DNA of 64,000 nucleotides from Odoribacter sp. (GTDB lineage Bacteria > Bacteroidota > Bacteroidia > Bacteroidales > Prolixibacteraceae), in NCBI GenBank assembly GCA_013824715.1, contig PNOH01000007.1, positions 62,001 to 126,000 of the forward strand, written 5' to 3'. Made by a program: the position numbers and the translations under genes. The notes below the pieces were generated by a model that did no database searches, was not told the origin of the DNA, and saw only the letters and a list, made by a program, of their open reading frames with translations. This document shows positions 8,605-15,263 of this stretch, one piece after another (position 1 is the first letter of the stretch; every line of letters starts with the position of its first letter).

Positions 8605-10809
8605 ATGAGAACCTATTTTCTGGGCTTGTTCCTGCTTCTATACATCTTTTCGCATTCAACTGAAAAATTTATACCCGGATTTAAAAAATCACTTTCCGAT
8701 TCGATCGTTCACAAAAAAAACGAAAACTATATCCTCCGCGTCAAAAAAGCTACAGCGCCCATTAAAATAGATGGACTGATCAGCGAACCCGATTGGGAAA
8801 CCGCCGAGAAGGCCAAAGATTTTCGTCTTGTCCTGCCTGTTGATACCGGATTTGCTAAATCACCTTCCGAAGTAGTAATGACCTACGACAACAAGGCATT
8901 TTACCTGGGCATCACTTTTTTTGACACCATTCCCGGGAAACGGATTATGGAATCATTCCGGCGTGATTTTGCCTTTGGGAATAACGACAATGTCCTTGTT
9001 TTTTTCGATACTTTTTTAGATCAGACCAATGGATTCTCCTTCGGTGCTTCAGCTTCAGGTGCTAAATGGGATGGAACCCAATCTGACGGAGGAATGGTTA
9101 ATACCAACTGGGATTGTAAATGGGATTCCAAAACAGTGTCGTACCCCGATCGTTGGGTGACTGAAATGAAAATCCCCTTTCGTTCTATTCGTTTCAAATC
9201 AGGAACCGACCGCTGGTATGTCAATTTCAGCCGGCTCGATCTGAAAACCAATGAAAAATCTTCATGGGCGCCTGTCCCACGCCAATTCCCAACGGCCAGC
9301 CTCGCCTACACGGGTGTGTTGCAGTGGGATCAACCCCTTCCTAAATCAAAAATGATGTTTTCGGTCATTCCTTATCTGTTCGGAAGTGTTTCCAGGGATT
9401 TTGAGTCGAAAGTCAATACCAGCGACCGATACAAAAAAGATTTTGGCTTTGATATGAAACTCGGAATCACCACTTCAATGAACCTTGATTTGACCTACAA
9501 TCCTAACTTTTCACAGGCCGAAGTTGATCAGCAGGTAACCAATATTGACCGCTTCGAGCTCTTTTTTCCTGAAAAGCGACAATTTTTCCTTGAAAACAGT
9601 GATCTGTTTTCCAATTATGGTTTTGCTTCAGTAACTCCATTTTTTTCGCGCCGGATTGGGCTCGATGCACCGGTTTTGGCAGGTGCGCGATTAAGCGGGA
9701 AACTCGGCAACAACTGGAGAATTGGATTGCTCGATATGCAGTCGGAACGCATCGGCCCCACTCTTGATTCACTTTCGCGCAATTTTCTGGTTGCCTCCAT
9801 TCAGCGAAAACTGTTTTCACGTTCAAATATTGGGATGATCATTGTCAATAAAGAATATATGAATGAACCTGGAGCTCAGAAATTCAACCGGGTTTTCGGG
9901 CTCGATTACAATCTTGCCAGCCGAAATAATAAATGGAAGGGCAAATTGTTTTATCACCATTCCTTTAGTCCTGAAAATCCGGGCAATCAACATGCTCAGG
10001 GTTCGATGCTTTCTTATTCATCCAGACGGCTGCTCTTGTCGTTTGCACAGACCAGTATTGGAAAAAACTATAAAGCAGAAACCGGTTATGTACCACGGGC
10101 AGGCATCGGTATTAACCAGTTTAGTCCGGTCGCGTCGTTCTTATGGATTCCGAATAAACGGGTAGTCAGCCATGGTATCCGTTTTGAGTCAAATTATTAT
10201 TTCAATTCCGATTTTAAGCAACTCGATCATCTTGCCACACTTTCCTACCAGTTTGAATTTAAAGACAAATCAACGTTTGTTACGGGCATGAGAAATTCGT
10301 ACATCCTTCTGAATAAGGATTTTGATCCGACCCACCTCGGAAAATCATTTCTTAAAAAGGGAACTGAATATGCAACCAATCTGGGTTTTGCTCAATATCA
10401 GTCAGATATCAGGAAAATGTTTAATTACGGATCAACGTTTACCAAAGGCGGCTTTTACAACGGCAGAATCAGCGTGGTTGATGCCCGCATGACTTTCCGT
10501 TACCAACCCTACATGAACCTTTCGTTTAATTTTTCATACAACGATATTCGCCTGCCAGCTCCTTTCGAGCATACCAATTTCTGGCTTTTGGGACCAAAAC
10601 TCGACCTTACCCTGAGCGATAAAGTTTTCTTTTCCACATTCGTTCAGTACAACGAGCAAATCGAAAACATGAACATTAACATGAGGTTTCAATGGCGGTA
10701 CAAGCCAGTTTCCGACCTGTTTATCGTATATACCGGGAACTATTTTACCGGAGACTGGAGTCCAAGGAACAGGGCGTTGGTAGTGAAGTTGAGTTATTGG
10801 TTTAACTAG
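8605..10809 (+). CDS. DUF5916 protein with N-terminal CBM9-like domain
   Basis: This 734-residue protein has an N-terminal signal peptide (MRTYFLGLFLLLYIFSHS). A CBM9-like beta-sandwich domain follows (about residues 45-230), starting PIKIDGLISEPDWETAEKA and containing MTYDNKAFYLGI. The long C-terminal DUF5916 region is rich in aromatic and alternating polar/hydrophobic strands and ends in an aromatic residue-rich strand (VVKLSYWFN), as expected for an outer-membrane beta barrel. The segment NPNFSQAEVDQQVTNIDRFELFFPEKR-like is characteristic of the family. The molecular role of DUF5916 proteins is not established. Surface location and a sugar- or ligand-binding role are inferences from the domain architecture. 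Confidence 0.85.
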   Translation: MRTYFLGLFLLLYIFSHSTEKFIPGFKKSLSDSIVHKKNENYILRVKKATAPIKIDGLISEPDWETAEKAKDFRLVLPVDTGFAKSPSEVVMTYDNKAFYLGITFFDTIPGKRIMESFRRDFAFGNNDNVLVFFDTFLDQTNGFSFGASASGAKWDGTQSDGGMVNTNWDCKWDSKTVSYPDRWVTEMKIPFRSIRFKSGTDRWYVNFSRLDLKTNEKSSWAPVPRQFPTASLAYTGVLQWDQPLPKSKMMFSVIPYLFGSVSRDFESKVNTSDRYKKDFGFDMKLGITTSMNLDLTYNPNFSQAEVDQQVTNIDRFELFFPEKRQFFLENSDLFSNYGFASVTPFFSRRIGLDAPVLAGARLSGKLGNNWRIGLLDMQSERIGPTLDSLSRNFLVASIQRKLFSRSNIGMIIVNKEYMNEPGAQKFNRVFGLDYNLASRNNKWKGKLFYHHSFSPENPGNQHAQGSMLSYSSRRLLLSFAQTSIGKNYKAETGYVPRAGIGINQFSPVASFLWIPNKRVVSHGIRFESNYYFNSDFKQLDHLATLSYQFEFKDKSTFVTGMRNSYILLNKDFDPTHLGKSFLKKGTEYATNLGFAQYQSDIRKMFNYGSTFTKGGFYNGRISVVDARMTFRYQPYMNLSFNFSYNDIRLPAPFEHTNFWLLGPKLDLTLSDKVFFSTFVQYNEQIENMNINMRFQWRYKPVSDLFIVYTGNYFTGDWSPRNRALVVKLSYWFN

Positions 10810-10943
10810 CTGACTGGAAAAAGTCAATTGTCATTAGAAAAAAGGAAAAAGGAAAAGGAAAGTTTTCAGTGGTCAGTCTCAGTTGGCAAAACACTTGCTG
10901 ATGTTGATTCCTGAACACTGATCACTGTGACTGAACACTTTTT

Positions 10944-11097
10944 TCAGAACTTTTCAAATACGCCCAATCCGAACAGCGCAAAATCATATTTGATCGGATC
11001 TTCCGGGTCAAATTCCCGAAGTTTGGCTGTCACTTCTTCAACGGCGCGCCAGTCGTTTTGAGTTCGTGTGAGTAGTCCAAGTTTGCGGGCAACATTT
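10944..11097 (-). pseudogene. 3'-end relic of a TIGR02757-family gene
   Basis: Read on the minus strand, this segment encodes about 50 residues (NVARKLGLLTRTQNDW ... LFGLGVFEKF, then a stop). It aligns end to end with the C-terminus of the intact gene at 12850-13623. By eye the DNA is about 90% identical, and most changes are at third codon positions; I count only three amino-acid changes (V/I and EK/KG near the end). The match stops abruptly near 11097, where the sequence turns AT-rich, so there is no N-terminal part or start codon. It is a truncated second copy left beyond the AlbA_2 insertion. Confidence 0.85.
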
Positions 11098-11116
11098 TTT
11101 ATAAATTAATTTTCTC

Positions 11117-11124
11117 TAAGTTTG
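11117..11124 (+). promoter_or_regulatory. Candidate -7 promoter element (TAAGTTTG)
   Basis: TAAGTTTG matches TAnnTTTG about 95 bp before the AlbA_2 gene and just inside the inserted segment. No spaced TTG is seen. If real, the insertion brought its own promoter. Confidence 0.35.
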
Positions 11125-11218
11125 TAATTGCGTAAAGAAAGAACAAAAATATTACTGGTAAAAAATATTTTCAGACAACAGAAAATGTGATTTATGGTAA
11201 ACTAATGTCGAAACAGTT

Positions 11219-12667
11219 ATGATTTCAAAAGAAGAGATAGAAAAACTGTTGTTAGATATAGAAAACTCTCGTGTGGAACGAACGATATCAACCACCAATA
11301 CTGATAAGTTTGGTGAGGCTATTTGTGCGTTCTGTAACGATTTTCCAGATGCCAAACAAGCTGGTTATCTGATTATTGGGGCAAAGAACAATGGTTCACG
11401 TAACGGGCTGGCGGTAAACGATGAATTACAGAAAAACATTGCCGGTATTCGTTCTGATGGTAACATACAACCTCAACCAGCTATGGCAATCGAAAGGTTT
11501 ACTTTCCCTGATGGTGAATTACTTGTTGCAGAAGTGCAACCATCCAATTTTCCACCGGTGCGTTACAAGGGTAAAATATGGATTCGTGTAGGCGCACGTA
11601 GGGCGGTTGCCAACGAAGCTGAAGAAAAAATCCTTTACGAGAAACGGGCATCCAACATCAAAACCTTCGATGCCATGCCATGTATAGGTGCAAGCATTGA
11701 TGATTTGGACATTAAACTATTTAAAACAGAATACCTACCGAAGGCATTTCCCGAAGATGTGCTTTCAGCAGATAAACGGGATATAAAGAACCAGTTGCAA
11801 GCGCTTGGTTTTTATGATCTGCGATTTGATTGTCCTACTTATGCAGCGATTATCCTGTTTGGAAATAATCCCGAAAAATTTCTGGCAGGATGTTATACAC
11901 AATATGTCCGTTTCGCTGGCGAAACCCGTGCAGGTGATATACTTAATGAGCATAAGTTTGATGGTAATTTGGTAAAGGCACTTAGTAAAATGGATACTTT
12001 CGTTGAATTAAGCATTGCCAAAGAAAAACCAGTACCCGTGTCTCCATTACGTGAAGTAAAGGTAATCAGCTACCCACATTTTGCTACTCGTGAGTTGTTG
12101 ATGAATGCCGTGATGCACCGTGATTATGAATCGAATTCACCAACCCGTTTTTATGAGTTCGACAGTTATATTGAAATTCAAAATGCAGGAGGTTTGTATG
12201 GAAAAGCCCGACCCGAAAATTTTCCTGATGTCAATGATTATCGAAATCCTGTTATTGCTGAGGCGATGAAAGTTCTTGGATATGTTAACCGTTACAACAG
12301 GGGAATAATCAGGGTACAAGAAGAATTGAAAGAGAATGGGAATGGCAAGGCTATTTTTGATTTGAAGCTAATCACCGCATTTAAGGTGATTGAACCTATT
12401 TCGGGGAGAGAAAACTTCAGATCGATTGAATTGACAGATAAACAATTATCGGTTTTAAAGTATTGCAGCATCGCAAAAAGCGGTGATGAAATTTTTGCTT
12501 ATATCGGGATTACCAGGCAAACAAAAAACTTCAAAAAACACATACAGCCATTATTGGATACTCAATTTCTGGCATACACCAAACCTGACAAAACAGATGT
12601 TAAAGGTCAGCAATATGTTCTTACAATATTTGGAAAAGAATGGCTTAAAATGCATGAAGAAGAATAA
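11219..12667 (+). CDS. Schlafen AlbA_2 domain / HATPase-like transcriptional regulator-type protein
   Basis: This 482-residue protein has an N-terminal AlbA_2 (Schlafen-type putative nucleic-acid binding) domain of about 130 residues, with GYLIIGAKNNG and GKIWIRVGARRAVA. A central region follows, then an HATPase_c_4 (RecG-like C-terminal) domain with ATRELLMNAVMHRDY at about residue 290 and a GRGI-like loop (NRYNRGIIRVQEEL). The C-terminus carries a winged-helix-like segment (residues 400-470). Such proteins are often labelled RecG-like helicases, but this one has no helicase motifs. They occur widely in accessory DNA, and their function is not established; regulation or defence are guesses. 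The gene lies inside a segment flanked by duplicated gene ends, which indicates horizontal acquisition. Confidence 0.85.
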   Translation: MISKEEIEKLLLDIENSRVERTISTTNTDKFGEAICAFCNDFPDAKQAGYLIIGAKNNGSRNGLAVNDELQKNIAGIRSDGNIQPQPAMAIERFTFPDGELLVAEVQPSNFPPVRYKGKIWIRVGARRAVANEAEEKILYEKRASNIKTFDAMPCIGASIDDLDIKLFKTEYLPKAFPEDVLSADKRDIKNQLQALGFYDLRFDCPTYAAIILFGNNPEKFLAGCYTQYVRFAGETRAGDILNEHKFDGNLVKALSKMDTFVELSIAKEKPVPVSPLREVKVISYPHFATRELLMNAVMHRDYESNSPTRFYEFDSYIEIQNAGGLYGKARPENFPDVNDYRNPVIAEAMKVLGYVNRYNRGIIRVQEELKENGNGKAIFDLKLITAFKVIEPISGRENFRSIELTDKQLSVLKYCSIAKSGDEIFAYIGITRQTKNFKKHIQPLLDTQFLAYTKPDKTDVKGQQYVLTIFGKEWLKMHEEE

Positions 12668-12670
12668 TGT

Positions 12671-12827
12671 ATTTGCTAGTTACTTTGCTAGTTACTTTTT
12701 CAATCAATTAATCAATTAATCAATCAAAAAATCAAAAAAATAAATAAAGAAATGTCCAGTATATCAGCTATATAATAAATCCTATTTATAAACCAGAAAT
12801 TATTTGCTGGTTACTTTGCTAGTTACT
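12671..12827 (+). repeat. TTTGCTAGTTAC repeats and AT-rich tandem words after the AlbA_2 gene
   Basis: Two 26-bp copies lie at 12671-12696 and 12802-12827 and differ at one base. Each is itself a near tandem duplication of TTTGCTAGTTAC. Between them is a run of ATCAATTA/ATCAA words (12700-12740). Nothing here looks like a gene. The repeats sit between the AlbA_2 stop and the new 3' end of the TIGR02757 gene, so they belong to the inserted segment. Confidence 0.7.
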
Positions 12828-12849
12828 ATTTATGGAATTTAAACACTTC

Positions 12850-13623
12850 TCAAAACCCTTTAAACACTCCCAATCCGAACAGCGCAAAATCATATTTGAT
12901 CGGATCTTCCGGATCGAATTCCCGAAGTTTGGCCGTTATTTCTTCAACTGCGCGCCAGTCGTTCTGAGTTCGGGTTAGCAGACCCAGTTTGCGGGCTACA
13001 TTTCCGGTGTGAACATCCAACGGAAGCATCAATGCTGAGGAAGGGATCTTTTTCCATAGGCCAAAATCAACTCCGGCTTCATCCGACCTGATCATCCATC
13101 TCAGAAACATATTGAGCCGCTTGGCTGCAGCGCCTTTTTTTACATCCGAAACATGTTTTTCGGTGCGGTGTAAATGGTCCAGTTCAAAGAAAACTTTTCT
13201 GAAATTATCCAGAGAACTAAAAATACTGTTTTCAGTTTGGTATCCTTTTGTGAAAACCTGTTCCAATCCACCGTGATTCTGGTAGATGTTTTTCAGAGAT
13301 TTAATGAAATAAATACAGTCATCGCCATTAAACGTGCGGTGTTTGAAATTCAGGAATACATCCCATTCATCTTCAGGAGTAAAAAGCAGGAATTCAATGG
13401 GGTTGTTGTTCATGAGCACGACCAGCTTCATGGCATTTCGGATAATGGTTGGCCGTTGCCCCCAGGCCAGCGTGGCTGCCAGAAAACCGGCAATCTCAAT
13501 GTTTTCTTGGGTGTCGAATAGTTTTGGAACCTGAATAGGATCGGTTGCAATAAATGACGAATGGTTGAATGAGAGTACCTTTTGATCTAAAAATGATTGG
13601 ATATTTTCTGAATTATCAAGCAT
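12850..13623 (-). CDS. TIGR02757 family protein (intact copy)
   Basis: This 257-residue protein belongs to the uncharacterised TIGR02757 family, common in Bacteroidota. Features that identify it are LAATLAWGQRPTIIRNAMKL near residue 50, LPLDVHTGNVARKLGLL near residue 205 and the C-terminal DPIKYDFALFGLGVF. The VHTGNVARKLGL segment with its later aspartates recalls helix-hairpin-helix DNA glycosylases, but I cannot assign an activity. Its 3' end is duplicated about 1.9 kb away as a relic, so its present C-terminus may have come with the AlbA_2 insertion. It reads on the minus strand and converges with the AlbA_2 gene. Confidence 0.85.
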   Translation of the reverse strand: MLDNSENIQSFLDQKVLSFNHSSFIATDPIQVPKLFDTQENIEIAGFLAATLAWGQRPTIIRNAMKLVVLMNNNPIEFLLFTPEDEWDVFLNFKHRTFNGDDCIYFIKSLKNIYQNHGGLEQVFTKGYQTENSIFSSLDNFRKVFFELDHLHRTEKHVSDVKKGAAAKRLNMFLRWMIRSDEAGVDFGLWKKIPSSALMLPLDVHTGNVARKLGLLTRTQNDWRAVEEITAKLREFDPEDPIKYDFALFGLGVFKGF

Positions 13624-13961
13624 CAGCGAAGTGTTTAGAAAATGTCATAAAATGAGTTGTACCTTTTGCCTTAAATGTGATTAATATTGATATTCATTCC
13701 ATCGTCTAATTATTATCGCATACCTAACGGCATGCTGTTACTGCAATTGTATTGATTCTCTATAAACATATTATGCCAAAAGGCACACTTTTATATGACA
13801 ATGAAAGCCTGATCAAAAGCGAATATCAATTTTCCGATCCCGTAGGGATGATATGTTTATAGAAAACGATCAAACACACTAATCCACTGTCCCTTTAGGG
13901 ACTTAACATTTTTTAGGTTTGATTAATTCTGATTCTTGGTAATAGTTTTTTTCCTTTTCCT
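13624..13961. other. Intergenic segment with REP-like palindromes
   Basis: This 338-bp gap holds no ORF that I would defend. Its middle contains the palindromic repeat described separately. An earlier CTAACGGCATGC word (13723-13734) is of the kind that recurs between Bacteroidota genes. Confidence 0.5.
13757..13902. repeat. REP-like inverted repeat pair
   Basis: TCTCTATAAACATATTATGCC (13757-13776) is mirrored by GGGATGATATGTTTATAGAAA at 13846-13865. Outside it lies the perfect palindrome GTCCCTTTAGGGAC (13889-13902). The words CCCGTAGGGATG and TATGTTTATAGAAA are familiar from short interspersed repeats in Bacteroidota genomes. No transposase is present, so this is either a non-autonomous element or a REP unit. 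Confidence 0.65.
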
Positions 13962-14639
13962 TTATTCTATCAATCCATCCTTCATCCGGATGATACAGTC
14001 GCTTTGGGCGGCAAAACTTTCATCGTGGGTAACAATAACCAGGGTTTGTTTAAACTTGTCGCGAAGGGTGAAGAACAACTCGTGCAGGTCTTCGCGGTTT
14101 TTGGTGTCGAGGTTTCCCGAAGGTTCGTCGGCCAGAATCACCGAAGGATTGTTAATCAGCGCTCTTGCCACTGCAACGCGCTGCCTTTCGCCACCTGATA
14201 GTTCGCCCGGTTTATGGTTTAGCCGATCTGAAAGGCCAAGAAAATCGAGATATTCACGGGCTTTTAGCTCAGCTACCTTCTTAGGGATTTTCGCAATAAA
14301 GGCCGGAATACATACATTTTCGAGGGCCGAAAATTCGGGAAGTAAATAGTGGAATTGAAATACAAAACCTATTTGGCGGTTTCTGAAATCGGCCAGTTGC
14401 CGCTCGTTCATGGCCGAGATGTTTTGTCCGTTAATGAAAACTTTCCCGGAATTGGGCAGGCTCAAACTGCCGATGATTTGAAGTAAGGTGGTTTTTCCGG
14501 CGCCGCTTGGCCCAACAATCGAATAAAGCTTGCCAGCCGGAACTTCCAGATTAATTCCCTTCAATACCTGAAGTTCACCAAACGACTTTGTTATTTTTTC
14601 GACTTTAATCAATCGTTGAGGTTTTTTTAGAGTTGGCAT
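13962..14639 (-). CDS. LolD/MacB-type ABC transporter ATP-binding protein
   Basis: This 225-residue ABC ATPase has Walker [10 protein letters not shown] (residues 43-51), the Q-loop region [18 protein letters not shown], signature [15 protein letters not shown], Walker [13 protein letters not shown] and the switch histidine in VIVTHD. The [10 protein letters not shown] and SGNLD words are typical of the LolD/FtsE/MacB branch, which powers lipoprotein release or FtsX-fold transporters. No LolC/E-type permease is adjacent. It is a plausible motor for the FtsX-type permease at 4374, or for a permease outside the window. It stands alone between repeats and tatA. Confidence 0.9.
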   Translation of the reverse strand: MPTLKKPQRLIKVEKITKSFGELQVLKGINLEVPAGKLYSIVGPSGAGKTTLLQIIGSLSLPNSGKVFINGQNISAMNERQLADFRNRQIGFVFQFHYLLPEFSALENVCIPAFIAKIPKKVAELKAREYLDFLGLSDRLNHKPGELSGGERQRVAVARALINNPSVILADEPSGNLDTKNREDLHELFFTLRDKFKQTLVIVTHDESFAAQSDCIIRMKDGLIE

Positions 14640-14690
14640 TCGGGTTAGAGAATGGTTAGAAAAGCCTTTTGGGGTTCTTTACAGAATTTC

Positions 14691-15029
14691 TTAATCCATT
14701 TTTACCTCGTTGCTGATGGTCGTGGTAATGTTATCGGTTCCCTTGGTAACATCACTTTTTATTTCCTGAATGTCTTTTTCAATTTCGCTGGTGTGTGTTC
14801 GGATACCTTCCTGTATATCGCTTTGGGCATTCTGAAAGGTGGATTTGATGTCCCGGATATCGTTGCCAATTCCACTGCCACTTTCATTAATTTCACGTTT
14901 GATTTCGTTGGTTGCTTTCTGAAATTCGCGCATGGCTTTTCCCAGTGTTTTGGCAATATCAGGAATAGCTTTCGATCCAAAAAACAACAAGGCTATAAAA
15001 ATGATTAGTACTATCTCACCTCCACCCAT
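14691..15029 (-). CDS. tatA: Twin-arginine translocase TatA/E-type subunit
   Basis: This 112-residue protein has one N-terminal membrane helix (MGGGEIVLIIFIALLFFG), the hinge SKAIPDIAKTLGKAMREF and an amphipathic helix. A long charged coiled tail (residues 40-112) with heptad-like IKRE, IRDIK and IQEIKSD words follows. The hinge proline and phenylalanine and the GKAMREFQKA motif identify TatA. The protein would oligomerise in the inner membrane to form the passage for folded Tat substrates. No tatC is in the window. A well-spaced promoter lies just upstream. Confidence 0.9.
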   Translation of the reverse strand: MGGGEIVLIIFIALLFFGSKAIPDIAKTLGKAMREFQKATNEIKREINESGSGIGNDIRDIKSTFQNAQSDIQEGIRTHTSEIEKDIQEIKSDVTKGTDNITTTISNEVKMD

Positions 15030-15068
15030 AACTCAATTATTAATTAGTTGGCCTGAAAAAATTTTCAG

Positions 15069-15101
15069 CAAATATACAAACTAGTTCAGTATAACGGTCA
15101 A
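15069..15101 (-). promoter_or_regulatory. Promoter of tatA (-33 TTG, -7 TATATTTG)
   Basis: On the minus strand, TATATTTG (15069-15076) matches TAnnTTTG, and TTG (15099-15101) lies 22 bp upstream, within the 17-23 bp Bacteroidota spacing. It ends 39 bp before the tatA start. Confidence 0.55.
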
Positions 15102-15113
15102 ACATAGTTTATA

Positions 15114-15263
15114 ATGATTGGAAAGTTTAAGGAATTATTCCCGGAATGTTATTGGGAAATACATTTGCCGGATGGGGATGTAATTAAAACGAAGCAGGAA
15201 CTCCATCCGTTGATAAACGGACGAAATTCCATGCTTCAGGATTATGCCAGTACTTTCAATTAA
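15114..15263 (+). CDS. Possible small protein of 49 residues
   Basis: An ATG at 15114 opens a 49-residue frame (starting MIGKFKELFPECYWEIH, ending LQDYASTFN) with a balanced protein-like composition, in a 230-bp gap otherwise without genes. It stops at 15261-15263 and so overlaps the end of secDF, which reads the other way, by 4 bp. I recognise no family. It could be a real small soluble protein, the end of a decayed gene, or chance. Confidence 0.35.
   Translation: MIGKFKELFPECYWEIHLPDGDVIKTKQELHPLINGRNSMLQDYASTFN

Larger units (their letters stand above)
10810..11218. other. Intergenic segment: decayed repeat and gene relic
   Basis: After the DUF5916 stop there is a purine-rich run (AAAAAAGGAAAAAGG), then loosely repeated CAGTGGTCAGT / CACTGATCACTGTGACTG words at about 10866-10937. 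These look like a decayed palindromic repeat. The relic of the TIGR02757 gene and an AT-rich stretch before the AlbA_2 gene follow. I see no complete gene here. Confidence 0.5.

Noticed and set aside
11219-12667. AlbA_2/RecG-like gene as a full defence system
   Set aside because: Only this one gene lies in the insertion. It lacks helicase or nuclease motifs and has no partner, so a defence role is only a guess.
12700-12740. Tandem ATCAATTA/ATCAA words as a CRISPR array or minisatellite
   Set aside because: The words are short and AT-rich with no spacers or regular unit; they look like low-complexity DNA behind the AlbA_2 gene.
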